From Odontocerum albicorne (Eukaryota; Arthropoda; Insecta; Trichoptera; Odontoceridae): a stretch of DNA of 64,000 nucleotides. A model generated the notes under the pieces. That model did no database searches and was not told where the DNA came from. It was given only the letters and a program-made list of their open reading frames with translations. Below are positions 9,769 through 20,233 of this stretch, piece by piece (the first letter of the stretch is position 1; each line of letters opens with the position of its first letter). Location: positions 50,881,011 to 50,945,010 of the forward strand of contig OX463842.1 of NCBI GenBank assembly GCA_949825065.1, given 5' to 3'. The position numbers and the translations under genes were made by a program.

Positions 9769-11263
9769 TATTTTATTTAACACTTTTATTGCAACACAAT
9801 CTGGCGGGCTTATTGCCAGGCGGCAATCTCTTCCAACCAACCAGACAAAAGTAAATGAAGCAAGTTACGTGGTCGCATAAATCATTCAAATGACTATCCA
9901 TCCCCACGAAATCCATAAACATATACGTGAGAACATGCCCACAAACCCCACAAAGACGGACAATCACCCGAACACTATTTTTCATATAAAGTGAGATATC
10001 ATCAATCAAAAGGAAAGGAAAGGATGGTGGAGAGGAAAGGAAAAGAAAAATCAGGAATGAAACACGTTATTTTACTGACTAGAAATTAAGAGTTTTTTCA
10101 GTCGCTTCTTAAAGCATGCCAAGGACGGAGCGAGTCTTATATTGGTTTGTAACTGATTCCAGAGTCTCACTGCATGGACAGTAAAGGACGACGTGAAAAA
10201 AGAAGAGCGGTGAACTGGAAAGGCCAATAAACAATCTCTGTTTGAGCGTAGCGCTAATCCATGATTGGAAAGACGCTGAAAATTTTCGGCGAGATAAGAG
10301 GGTGCGGCGGGACAGTTAAGGATATTATACAATAGAGACAGTACGTAAATTTGGCGTCTATTTCTAACATTCAACCAGTTCAATGCCTTCTGGTATGAAG
10401 TTATATGATCGTACTTTCGTAGGTTGAAAATAAATCTTAGGCACACATTTTGAAGACGCTGTAGTTTGTCCAGCTGTTCCTCTGTAACATCCAAGTAACA
10501 TACGTCCGCATAGTCCAGAATCGGAAAGATCAGAGATTGTACGAGTAAAATTTGGTTTTAGTTGGTAGAAATCTTTGCAACACTTTAAGGGAATGAAGGC
10601 TGAAGAAGATCCTTCGGCTTACCTCATTTATTTGATCTCGCCATGAGAGAGTGTTATGTATTAGCACTCCTAGGTTTTTAACAGTTTTATGTAATGGTAT
10701 AATAGAGCCATCAAGTAATATTGGAGGAAGTAAGTCAGTGTTGAATTTATCGAGAAGCTGAGGGCTGCCAATGAGGATCGCTTGAGACTTCTTAGGATTG
10801 ATGAGTAAGCCATGCTCCCCAGTCCACTCCGAGATCGATTGAAGGTCCGTATTTAAATTGTTCAAAGCCGCGTGAAAGAAATTTGGATCAAAATGAATAT
10901 ATAATTGCAGGTCATCTGCATACAGATGATAAGAACATTTAAGAGACGATGTTATTTGGTTGATGAATATAGAAAAAAGGAGTGGAAAGAGAATTCCACC
11001 TTGGGGAACGCCTGCAGAGAGATCAGTCCATTCAGATATACGCTCTTGGTATTTACAGGATTGTTGTCTTCCCTTTAAATAGTTCGAAAACCAGACTATG
11101 ACCAATTCAGAGAATCGTAATGAACGCATTCGAGCCATAAGCAGATCAAAGTCTACAGTATTGAATGCATTGCTGAAATCCAGTAGACATAACAATGTCA
11201 ACTGCTTAAAGCTCATTCCACGTCTCACGTCATCCGTGATCTTGACCAGTGCGGTAGTGGTAC
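9769..11263 (-). mobile_element. 5'-truncated Jockey/CR1-type LINE inserted in satellite
   Basis: The insertion is bounded by ATGTATT at 9762-9768 and 11264-11270, a 7-bp TSD made from satellite sequence, so both ends are defined. The minus-strand element contains the C-terminal half of the reverse transcriptase, the C-terminal domain and a 3' UTR ending in the ATTGCC-GCCT-GGCAAT hairpin and an A-rich tail. The 5' part (endonuclease and ORF1) is missing, the usual outcome of incomplete target-primed reverse transcription. One frameshift in an otherwise open frame suggests a fairly recent insertion. Confidence 0.92.
10072..11263 (-). pseudogene. LINE J reverse transcriptase, C-terminal half
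   Basis: The frame is open from the truncation point and includes RT motif A (LDFSNAF), the VPQGG motif and the YADD catalytic box (about residues 103-106 counted from the methionine at 11228), followed by NPKKSQ and the thumb. A one-base frameshift near 10550 moves the rest to another frame. That frame continues through LDYADVCYLD, EEQLDKLQRLQN and VRLWNQL, the conserved tail of CR1/Jockey-type RTs, to the stop at 10072. The first catalytic aspartate and the YADD pair are intact. The missing N-terminal part and the shift make it non-functional. Jockey-superfamily membership is firm; the exact clade is not. Confidence 0.9.
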
Positions 11264-12600
11264 ATGTATTGTAGTGACATAGAAATAAAGGGCAAACTTT
11301 CCTTGTGGGCGTTTTAACTCGGTATTCAAAACTACTTCAAAATACAATTTATTGTAGTGACATAGAAATAAAGAGCAAACTTTCCTTGCTGGCATTTTAA
11401 TTCGGTATTCAAAACTACTTTAAAATACAATTTATTGTAGTGACATAGAGATAAAGAGCAAACTTTCTTTGTGGGCGTTTTAACTCGGTATTCAAAACTA
11501 TTACAAAATACAACGTATTGTAGTGACATAGAAATAAAGAGCAAACTTTCCTTGTGGGCGTTTTAACTCGGTATTCAAAACTATTTCAAAATACAATGTA
11601 TTGTGACATAGAAATAAAGGGATAACTTTCCTTGTGGGCGTTTAAACTCGGTATTCAAAACTACTTCAAAATACAATTTATTGTAGTGACATAGAGATAA
11701 AGAGCAAACTTTCCTTGTGGGCGTTTTAACTCGGTATTCAAAACTATTTCAAAATACAACGTATTGTAGTGACAGAGATAAAGAGCAAACTTTCCTTGTG
11801 GGCGTTTTAACTCGGTATTCAAAACTACTTCAAAATACAATGTTTTGTAGTGACATAGAAATAAAGAGCAAACTTTCCTTGTGGGCGTTTTAACTCGGTA
11901 TTCAAAACTACTTCAAAATACAATCAATTGTAGTGACATAGAAATAAAGAGCAAACTTTCCTTGTTGGCGTTTTAACTTGGTATTCAAAACTACTTCAAA
12001 ATACAATTTATTGTAGTGACATAGAGATAAAGAGCAAACTTTCCTTGTGGGCGTTTTAACTCGGTATTCAAAACTATTTCAAAATACAACGTATTGTAGT
12101 GACAGAGATAAAGAGCAAACTTTCCTTGTGGGCGTTTTAACTCGGTATTCAAAACTACTTCAAAATACAATGTTTTGTAGTGACATAGAAATAAAGAGCA
12201 AACTTTCCTTGTGGGCGTTTTAACTCGATATTCAAAACTATTTCAAAATACAATATATTGTAGTGACATAGAAATAAAGAGCAAACTTTCCTTGTGGGCG
12301 TTTTAACTCGGTATTCAAAACTACTTCAAAATACAATTTACTGTAGTGACAGAGATAAAGAGCAAACTTTCCTTGTAGGCATTTTAACTCGGTATTCAAA
12401 ACTACTTCAAAATACAATGTTTTGTAGTGACATAGAAATAAAGGGCCAACTTTCCTTGTGGGCGTTTTAACTCGGTATTCAAAACTACTACAAAATACAA
12501 TTTATTGTAGTGACATAGAAATAAAGAGCAAACTTTCCTTGTAAGCGTTTTTACTCGGTGTTTAAAACCACTTCAAAATTATGCAAAATATAATATATTG
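11264..12600. repeat. 83-bp satellite array
   Basis: About sixteen head-to-tail units, period 82-84 bp, with unit landmarks GTAGTGACATAGAAATAAAG, CAAACTTTCCTTGTGGGCG and TTTTAACTCGGTATTCAAAA. Units differ at a few positions. A higher-order repeat is visible: the stretch around 11684-11930 recurs closely at 12016-12260. The 70-codon open frame inside is satellite, not a gene. Confidence 0.95.
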
Positions 12601-12604
12601 AGGG

Positions 12605-13255
12605 TTTTGATATGAAATATAGCTGCATCTATATACAGTCTGCCCAATGGGAAAGGGGAGTGATTTTATTTTCGGTTTGTTTTCATTATTGATGAATTTG
12701 TTTAAGATAAACCTTGACGGCCAACAACATCTGTTTATGGACCGCCAGAGTTTGTTAACCCTATAAAAAAATATTATATATACTTATGTAATATCCGGCT
12801 TTCTTTACTTTTAATGAAATTAATTAGACTTGAAAATTAATCTGATTTTTTCATTTGAAAAAAATTATCAAAAGTTTGCTTAATCAAAAATTTGTCGAAT
12901 CGAATATTTTTTTAATTGAAAATTATCCTAATTACACAGAGAGCTATTGATTCTGTATTCTTTATGCAAAGAAACTTGTCAACTTTGCAAAGAGTCCAGC
13001 TAAATGGTAATTATTTTCAACTCTGTTTATATTCCTTAGCTTAAAGCAATGAATTTCTATTTCGACAAGGATTGAAATAAATTATAAGTTTTCAGCAACG
13101 ACCCTTAATAAATAAGTTAAAGAGCCCCGGGTCACCGGGTGATGGGGGATGGAAGTTTCGAAAATTTCTATGACGAGATGGAATTGGATGAAGAATAGAA
13201 AGGATGGAAGAAAAGGGAATAAGCAAGTGTTAAGACATCCCATACCCAATTGCTT
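12605..13255. other. No recognisable feature
   Basis: AT-rich spacer between the satellite and mariner M2. No coding or repeat signal supported. Confidence 0.5.
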
Positions 13256-13443
13256 GTTACGATGGTTGCTACTTAAGTATTGAGACAGACAAGTAAAAAC
13301 AAATATTTATCATCGAAAATGGCTTTATATTTTTTTTAAATACTCTCCATGAAGATCAATATACTTTTGCATGCGTTTGAACCAATTTTCGAAGCACTTT
13401 TTCCACTCCGAATGAGGTAACTTCAAAACATGCGTTTTGAAAC

Positions 13444-13883
13444 TGTGGGAACCACGGTCGTCGCCGAATATTGTTGTATACATACGGTCAATGACCGACG
13501 AAACGAACTTCGGACACCTCGATAAATTATAGTAAACAGTCCAAAGGTCACATGCCCGACAGGAGGCCGGCCGCGCATCGCGCCGCATTCCATACTAGAA
13601 AGAGAACGCATCACGCTGTCTCGCCGGTTCTGTAAATAGATTGTTACCTACAATACTATTTACGATATCTACAATACTTCAATTGACCATTTCTGCACGC
13701 ACAGAAGCGAGATAAAAGTATATCGCGGGCGCACTCCCGCGCCCATTCTGAAATATTATAAATACCTACGTACTATCAAATAAAGTATTCATTCACTCTC
13801 TCCTTCCGCATTGCGATTTAACGTATTTTATTGATTTACCAACAATCAAAATCATCATATACCTTTAAGGGACATTTCCCTAA
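13444..13883 (+). mobile_element. Family L repeat, copy L2, nested in mariner
   Basis: It runs from TGTGGGAACC to TTTCCCTAA and interrupts the M2 reading frame between VDVF and FKTHV, so mariner codons define both junctions. Flanks GAAAC (left) and AAAAC (right, offset by one base) fit a 4-5 bp TSD. It contains the GGTCA-A-TGACC palindrome (13485-13497), an NBRE-like CCAAAGGTCAC (about 13540-13550), TATAAATA (13757-13764) and AAATAAAG downstream. Confidence 0.78.
13485..13497. promoter_or_regulatory. Nuclear-receptor-like palindrome (IR-1)
   Basis: CGGTCAATGACCG is two GGTCA half-sites inverted with one spacer base, the architecture of EcR/USP-type response elements. Equivalent sites: 4830-4842, 19868-19880, 29269-29281 (one mismatch), 30368-30380 and 32955-32967. 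Here it lies ~260 bp upstream of TATAAATA. Binding is inferred from motif only, and the outermost bases are C/G rather than the purine/pyrimidine of the consensus. Confidence 0.5.
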
Positions 13884-14565
13884 AAAAACATCAACCGCTT
13901 CTGCAGGCGTCGAAAAACGTTGACCTCGCAATTTATTTTTGATATTCGGGAATAAAAATAAGTCATTGGGTGCCAAATCAGGGCTGTACGGCGAATGACC
14001 CATCAATTCGATGTTTTAAGTGCTCAAAATGTGTGAGAGCTCGCATTATCGTGGTGGAGAATGATCCGTTTTCGGCGATTGGTTTTCCTCATTTCTCCGA
14101 ACACTTCTGGCAAACAAATGGTGGTGTACCATTCAGAATTAACCTATACTATTAAAAACGTCAAACTTAACGATGTTGATGTCAGATTTGACGTATCTAC
14201 ACTGGTGTTGCCATATCTCAAAACTTTAATAGCAACCCTCGTAATAAGCTGGACTCAAACTTTTTATATGATTTTTTGTTATTATTGTATTTTCGAACTT
14301 TTTTTTGATGAGGGTAATTTGTATTTTACTTGATGTACAGTTCCCTCGCGCTAATACGGTTATATTTAATAAAAATAAAAAAATACTTAAATGTATTGGT
14401 CATATTTCAGAAATATTTGTTTTGTAGGCAGAAGATTTAAAAAATAACCATCATCCATACAATATCTTTATCACTAAAAAGATAACGAAAAGATTGTGAA
14501 TTTATTACTTCATTAAATTAGAAACATTAGTAAAATTAATTAGTCAATGTGACATCAATAGCAAT

Positions 14566-15132
14566 CCTTCTTCTGCCCAGTGTCATGTCAGGTCCCTCCA
14601 ACGTTAAATATCACTTGAGAGTAGATATATTTGTCCCTGGCAACCCGAAAAAATCTCCAACGCCACTTATGCCAGTCCAATCACGTACTATATATTGCGG
14701 AGCCAGGAGATTTGCCTCCTGCCAACACCTCTTCGGCCTTCTATTTTGCCTTGGATGATCAGGTGCAGTAATTTGTACTTTGCTCCTCTAAGAACATGAC
14801 CCAAGTAGGACACGTTTCAGATTTCAATAATAGTCAGCAACTCTCTATCAACTTTGGATCTTTAAAGAACCCTTGTGATGCTGACTATATCCGTCCAGGG
14901 TATCCGTAGCATTCTCCGGTGCATCCACATTTCGACTGCTTCCAGTCGGTTCATACTACTTACTTTAAGGCTCCATGATTCCACTCCACGCAATCACACT
15001 GATCAAACGTAGCATTTGACTAACCGTTGTTGAAGTTTCAAGCTTAGATTATCATCGCAGAATACCCTTCTCATTTTCTTAAAAGTCGCACGAGATGATT
15101 CAATTATGCACTTGACTTCGGTTTCTGGATCG
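14566..15132 (-). pseudogene. RTE-like LINE ORF2 C-terminus (group C)
   Basis: A 9-bp TSD, AATAAGCAAT-like with core AATAGCAAT, occurs at 14557-14565 and 15133-15141 and defines a 567-bp 5'-truncated insertion. The minus-strand translation gives ESSRATFKKMRRVFCDDN, SLKLQQRLVKCYV, LEAVEMWMHRRMLRIPW and a TWVMFLE-like region, then ends in a GAAGAAGG 3' terminus. These are the post-RT C-terminal blocks of RTE-like endonuclease/reverse transcriptases. Several stops are present and the RT core is absent. Confidence 0.75.
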
Positions 15133-15162
15133 AATAGCAATTGATTAATTTAATTAAAAAAC

Positions 15163-15230
15163 TTCGTGGCTAGATCGGTAAGAAATTAGTTTTCTGCCCG
15201 AGGGTTTCGGATTCGACATGGCCCAATATT
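15163..15230 (+). mobile_element. Possible SINE head
   Basis: TTCGTGGCTAGATCGGTAAG with a later GGATTCGAC resembles A-box and B-box spacing of the SINEs at 57.1 and 45.5 kb. No tail is recognisable. Weak. Confidence 0.3.
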
Positions 15231-15234
15231 CTGC

Positions 15235-16320
15235 ATTTAACATGGCCCAAGACTGAGTGCAATGGAGATATATAGTCCGTCGAGTTCGAGAGATATCAGA
15301 AGACCATCGTTGAAGCACACGACGAAGAATAAGAAATTATCAATACAAAAAAAAACTATCCATTCATTTTGCCCACTTCCTTCTTCTCACATTATCTTAC
15401 TATACTCAAGAAAATGTAGCATGGTCCCTGTGACGTTTGAAATGTCACATCTCAAAAGGATGGGGTAAAATTGTTTTTTCTTACAAATCAAATCGTTTTT
15501 TCATAAATCGAAAAAATGTTTTTCTCTAAACTGACGTTTTAATTCCTAATTTTCACTATAATGACTTTCTAATGTATTGTATGTATCTTTAAATAGGCCA
15601 AGATCCACAATGAATTAGTACTAATTACGAACATTTAACTTTGTGTATAAAAAAAATTGAAAATCCAATTATCGTATATCCCCATCCTTAGCCAATGCAG
15701 ACGAACGTAGTGACTTTTGACGAACGTCACCAAATATTATTTGATTTTAACAAACTGTGATATTTTTGCTAATTTGTAACAAGATGTATTAATTTGTCAT
15801 AATTGTTAGTTTTATGTAATGTATTTACCTAAAAAACTTGCTATTTATTAGAATCGAGGCTTATATTTTATTAAAGTGTATAAAATAATTAAAATAAATG
15901 AATGTCGTTACAAGGTTGTATTGGGGCCAATTTTTTAAACATCACAGGGGTGTTGCTACATTTTCTTTAGTATAATCCCGTATAATACGAATTATAGAGA
16001 ATAAAGTTATATATGTATGTGATTTAGGATAACGTAAGGCAATGGTCATCAATAGGCAGGGATCTGTTCAATCTTGGTTGGTTGGTTGTAAAATATAGCC
16101 GAATGGTAAAATTCTGGCCATTTACATACTTTAAGCAAATATCTAAATAAATGTCAGCTTTATGTTATGAGAGGGTTTGTGTATGTAAACGCGGGTACGA
16201 TCATAGACAAAGGATGGACGAGGAAAACACAGTTGTTATAAATAAGTGAAATTTTGAAATAAAGGGTCCGAAGAACAAAAATGGTCGTGTGAGAAAATGT
16301 ATTGGTTTGCTGAAGCAAAG
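15235..16320. other. No recognisable gene
   Basis: AT-rich with short open frames only. I found no repeats matching other parts of the window. Confidence 0.45.
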
Positions 16321-16325
16321 TGGAA

Positions 16326-16397
16326 TATGTATTGTAATTTGTTTTATCAAACACTGTTTATTCCACTTTTCACCAGTGTTTGATAAAACAAATTATA
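16326..16397. repeat. Short palindromic element (family H)
   Basis: AATTTGTTTTATCAAACACT and its complement face each other around TTATTCCACTTTTCACC, giving a ~28-bp stem. The same terminal sequence (TGTTTGATAAAACAAAT) bounds the hammerhead-like repeats at 54.9 kb and 58.6 kb, so this is probably a minimal foldback derivative of them. Confidence 0.65.
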
Positions 16398-16400
16398 GTA

Positions 16401-16560
16401 CCCGGCGGTAAGTAATACACATCGGGCTTAAGAAAGAGTCTATCGCTTTGTGCAGCGTCGTCCCTGTCGCACGATGCCCTAACAGTCCGTGCGACAGTGA
16501 CGACGCTCTACAAAGCGACAGTCTCTTTCTTAAGCCCGATGTGTATCACTTATCGCCAGG
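16401..16560. mobile_element. 160-bp foldback MITE, copy 1
   Basis: The whole element is an almost perfect inverted repeat: each arm starts CCYGGCGRTAAGTRATACAC and the centre is GTCGCACG, a 14-base loop, CGTGCGAC. TA flanks it at 16399-16400 and 16561-16562, indicating a TA target as in Tc1/mariner MITEs. A second 160-bp copy is at 21512-21671. No coding capacity. Confidence 0.85.
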
Positions 16561-16564
16561 TACT

Positions 16565-17420
16565 TAAACAATGTCTTTAAATCTACATAATATCTCATAA
16601 GCCTTAACGATAAATAATACGGAATATGTATATACCAGTATATCTTGATGGTAAATCTTGGGTGTTCATTCGCCTCTGCCGAACTCGATGTAATGGCGTG
16701 ATTGTTTGTTAAATAATAATAATATTTTCGTTTAGAAATATAACAATATAAATGAATGCAGGAAAACAACATGTTTTAATATAGATTTCTTCTGATCAAA
16801 ACATTTAAACAGGTGCTATCAAAAGGGCAAGCTTCATCTTGTATGACTCACCCGATCAGGCATCACTCCAATGTAAAAAAAGCTGCCCTAATATTCAGCA
16901 TACAATTGATTTTGTTACCAAAATTTAACTTTTTTTAATATTTCAATTATTTTCTCTTTTATTTTTTGAATGAACTAAAAAGTTATTTTATCGTTTGTGC
17001 GGTCACGACTCGATATTTTTCCAAATATTTTTTCCTCATTTTAACGGTATAATGAAATTTTTTTTTTACTTTTTCAAGATTGATATGTAAATGACATAAA
17101 ATGAAATCAATCTGCGAGTTTTTGAACTTCATTTCGGGACGAAGAATTAGGTGGAAATTTTCCGAATAGAAACTTGAAGAAAGTAGATTAAAAAGTAATA
17201 ATAAAGGCATCCCTCAAAATGAGGAAAATTGAAATTTTCAAGGGGAAAAATCATAATAGAGGTGAGGGTAGCTCGGCTGTTGATTCGGAAGCAGGGACTG
17301 ATGAATAAGAGAAGGGACAAAATAAAAGGGCCCGGTTTAATGGTAAGCCACAGCCTTTGAAACTATTGATACCAAATTCAAAAATTAATTACTAGGCCAT
17401 ACGGGTTTCTATAGAATACT
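16565..17420. other. No recognisable gene
   Basis: AT-rich spacer; the short open frames have no domain. A weak match to the end of retroposon T around 16805-16870 was too diverged to call. Confidence 0.4.
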
Positions 17421-17538
17421 TATTGGAATTTTGCATCAACAGACTGCATCATCATTTGATTAAAATAATCTTATTATTTGTTTATTTATTTATTGGAAAT
17501 ATTACGATATTGTTTATTTGTTTATTTATTTATTGGAA

Positions 17539-18245
17539 TCTTGGAGGACAATGTATTGAGATTGAGCAGAAAGAAAAGAGAGTATCTGTACCTACCATTC
17601 GAGAACACAAATGCTGTCACTCCCGTAATGCAAATGGATGGAGAAACATTACCAAATTGTGACTCCTTTAAGTCTCTTGGGTCACTCATTCATAGCGATG
17701 GAGGATGTGCAGCAGATGTAACACATAGAATTAGTGTGGGATGGATGAAGTTTAGATCAATGACGGGAGTTTTATGTGATCCGAAAATGCCAGTAAAGTC
17801 AAAAGGAAAAGTATACCAAACGATTGTCAGACCCACACTCCTCTATGGTTCCGAATGCTGGACGATGTATAACTCTTACTTTAGGCAACTAGAAGTTGCT
17901 GAAATGCGCATGCTAAGATGGCCAGCTGGTGTGTCCCTAAGGGACACAATAAAAAGCTCACGCATTCGTGGAAGCCTAGGTGTTACAGACATCAACAGTA
18001 AGATGGAGGAGAGGCGATTGAGATGGTATGGGCACGTTGGACGCAGAGCACCAGATCACATTGTAAACCAGGCAATCTCCACGGATCTTCCTCGAATAAC
18101 AACCAGAGGAAGACCTAAGAATTCATGGGTGGTGCAAAAAGATAGCCTGATGCAGAGGCACGGCCTGGGGGACATAGTCCGGGACAGAAGATCATACAAC
18201 CTGAGGACGAGGAGAGCTGACCCCAACAGTCTTCGCCGACAGTGA
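17539..18245 (+). pseudogene. RTE/BovB ORF2 C-terminal domain
   Basis: The frame is uninterrupted from the truncation to the stop. Landmarks in order are FKSLGSLIHSDGG, HRISVGWMKFRS, CDPKMPVKSKGKVYQT, RPTLLYGSECW, VAEMRMLRW, RGSLGVTDIN, RRLRWYGHVGRR and RPKNSWVVQKD. These follow the reverse-transcriptase thumb in RTE/BovB proteins; the endonuclease and the catalytic YADD region are not included. It cannot encode an active enzyme. The lack of stops over ~235 codons implies a young insertion compared with the other LINE scraps. Confidence 0.88.
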
Positions 18246-18275
18246 GTTGGGATGGAGCCAGGGGGAAGAAGATTC
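17539..18275 (+). mobile_element. 5'-truncated RTE/BovB-type LINE insertion
   Basis: ATTTATTGGAA at 17528-17538 and 18276-18286 is an 11-bp TSD. The element holds the C-terminal end of the ORF and a very short 3' end (GGATGGAGCCAGGGGGAAGA), as in RTE elements, which have almost no 3' UTR. Upstream lies a short TTTATTTATTTATTGG duplication that predates it. Sister copies are at 32033-32531 and 63342-63567. Confidence 0.88.
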
Positions 18276-18479
18276 ATTTATTGGAAATATAAACGACACT
18301 TTAAACATCTGTATTCAGTTATTAAAAAAACCATGTCTTACTTTCGTCAATGTTATAAATATATAACGCAATATATTGAGTTTTGATAAAAGTAATTTAA
18401 TAACAGTGTTTTGTTTATTTCTATGAAAAATATTGGTCAACAGAGTGGTTTTCACAAACTATAACATACATACATACCA

Positions 18480-18800
18480 TCACGCCATTACCCTGTATGT
18501 GTAGGCAAAATGGACGGAGCGCTAGACTTTTTCATCTCAACACACATCTTTCGCCTTTTTTACATCCATACAACTTATACAATTTTCTACATTTCCTTAT
18601 TTAAAACTATCATTCTCTTGATCCAACCACACTTTTCTTGATCTTCCTCTACTACGTCTTCCACTCACATTTGTACTGTACATATATTTTTTTCTTTTTT
18701 TATTAATTTGTTCAACATCCTCAAAAAATCTCAGAGCCTTATTCATCTTACTGAAAACATAAAAAATTGAAGAGTTAAACTCATAAACCACATGACAACC
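18480..18800 (-). pseudogene. LINE relic, group E
   Basis: Minus-strand frame KALRFFEDVEQINKKRKK, then GRRSRGRSRKVWLDQEND is the conserved C-terminal block of the group (compare 24.6 and 43.9 kb), followed by the 3' terminus at 18480-18510. Short and interrupted beyond that. Confidence 0.6.
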
Positions 18801-19212
18801 ATATTTAGATTTTTTTACAATATATGGAAAAAACAGTCCATCAACAAGCGACTGACAATAGACCCATAAATGGTATATATGTGAATTAAAACTAAAATTG
18901 ATTCTGATTTACAACCAAAGATGTCACTGGGCACATCGCCACAAGCAGTTTATTCAAATACTGCACAGTTTTTTTCTTATAACTCTTTACAATTTTTTTG
19001 GCTCTTGAGTGGTTTGTGAGTTTTACTCTTCAATTTACTAAACTAAAAGGATGAATTTGAAAAGCTTTAAAAACATTATAATTAAAATAAAATATGACAT
19101 GTGAATTTGCAATAAAAGAATAATGAAAAAATGACATGCTTAGTAAATAACACTGAACGAGAGTAATACGTAAAACCAAACAAACAAATATAAATTAAAT
19201 CAGATTTAGATA

Positions 19213-19403
19213 TAGATATATCTCACGTCCTCAGTGAGATACAGGCAAAAACCTAGTTTACTGGAGACACGACAAATGAAGGGCAACAAACCCAGATCCA
19301 TTAAAATTGTGTATTCAAATTAAATCACCAGTTGTTTTTTTGTTTTGAAATTGTGTATTTTATAGATTTCTTGTCATGTGTAAATAAAATAAATAAATTT
19401 AAC
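19213..19403 (+). mobile_element. Retroposon R copy
   Basis: GTGAGATACAGGCAAAAACC, TTTACTGGAGACACGACAAA and CTTGTCATGTGTAAATAAAA with an (AAAT)n tail match 48175-48345 (+) and 3684-3805 (-). It carries no ORF. Likely a LINE 3' end. Confidence 0.7.
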
Positions 19404-19477
19404 AAATTAAAATAAGACAAAATTAAAATGAAATAATTAATCACAATATTTGGTTCAACATTGACAATTTCATATAT

Positions 19478-19655
19478 TCCTAGTTGGTAGGATACCTGTT
19501 TTCCAGCTTAGAAGTTGCGGGTTCAATTCCCATTGGTATTAATTTAATTTAAAAAATGGTTTCAGTTTGGTTTTCCATGAAGTTCAAATTAACGATTGGT
19601 TGGGAGAAATTACCACATGCCAATTAGCTGGACAAAATGTTACATATTTACAAAA
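19478..19655 (+). mobile_element. tRNA-derived SINE with LINE J tail
   Basis: The head CCTAGTTGGTAGGATACCTG and GTTGCGGGTTCAATTCCCAT fit Pol III A and B boxes. A middle GGTTTTCCATGAAG region and a tail GATTGGTTGGGAGAAATTAC follow, corresponding to the LINE J 3' end. The tail hairpin is degraded in this copy. Confidence 0.7.
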
Positions 19656-19825
19656 AAAGCACAGTACAATTCAGATATCAAAGGCATCATTGCACGAAGT
19701 GCTGTTGCTTTAAAAAAATATTTTAAATAAAGGTCTATCGACTATTTTAATAAAGTAAACAACGTGCTTTATAATATTAATTTTTAATAATACAAAATTT
19801 ATACCTATTGTCGTTTTAATGGATA

Positions 19826-20233
19826 TGTGGCCGTCACCCACTCGAATACTGTGGGCGTTCATACATACGGTCAATGACCGATGAGATGACCTTCGCACTC
19901 CTCGACAATCTAAACATTCAAGTCCGAAGTTCACCCGCCGGCCAGTCATCTCGTAGCCGAGCGGACCGCACTACATACTAGAGAGAGAACGCACCACGCT
20001 GTCTCACCGGTTCCGTAAATAGATTGTTACCTACATACTACAATTAATCGTTTTTGCATTTACAGAGGCGAGACACAGGCATATCGCGAGCGCACTCTTG
20101 CGCACATTCTAAAAATATATAAATACCTAGGTTACTAATAAAATTCCACTCTCTTTCCGCATTGCGATCTAACGTGTTTTATTATTTATCAACAAATCAT
20201 CATCATCTCTTCCAATAAGAACCATTCTGCTAA
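19826..20233 (+). mobile_element. Family L repeat, copy L4
   Basis: From TGTGGCCGTCACC to ATTCTGCTAA, flanked by GGATA (19821-19825) and AGATA (20234-20238). It carries the IR-1-like palindrome at 19868-19880, two more GGTCA-like half-sites downstream, the TATAAATACCT box near 20117, AATAAAATT and CCGCATTGCGATCTAACGTG. Length 408 bp. Confidence 0.78.

Larger units (their letters stand above)
13260..14241 (-). mobile_element. Internally deleted mariner (M2), split by an L copy
   Basis: TIRs are CGATGGTTGCTACTTAAGTA (left) and the reverse complement of the right end CGAGGGTTGCTATTAAAGTT, with TA on both sides (13258-13259, 14242-14243). Minus-strand coding pieces include HHDNASSHT with the second catalytic aspartate, YSPDLAPND with the third, then RGQRFSTP. 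After the L2 insertion come FKTHVLKL, SEWKKCFENW and HGEYLKK at the C-terminus. The amino-terminal DNA-binding domain and first aspartate region are deleted, and a stop lies after the second aspartate. Without L2 the copy is ~540 bp. Confidence 0.85.

Noticed and set aside
11332..11544. 70-codon frame in the 83-bp satellite
   Set aside because: It is tandem satellite DNA, and the peptide simply repeats with the unit.
11264..12600. CRISPR-like array
   Set aside because: Units are contiguous diverged repeats with no unique spacers, and the genome context is eukaryotic.
18056..18277. 73-codon minus-strand frame
   Set aside because: It is the antisense shadow of the RTE ORF at 17539-18245.
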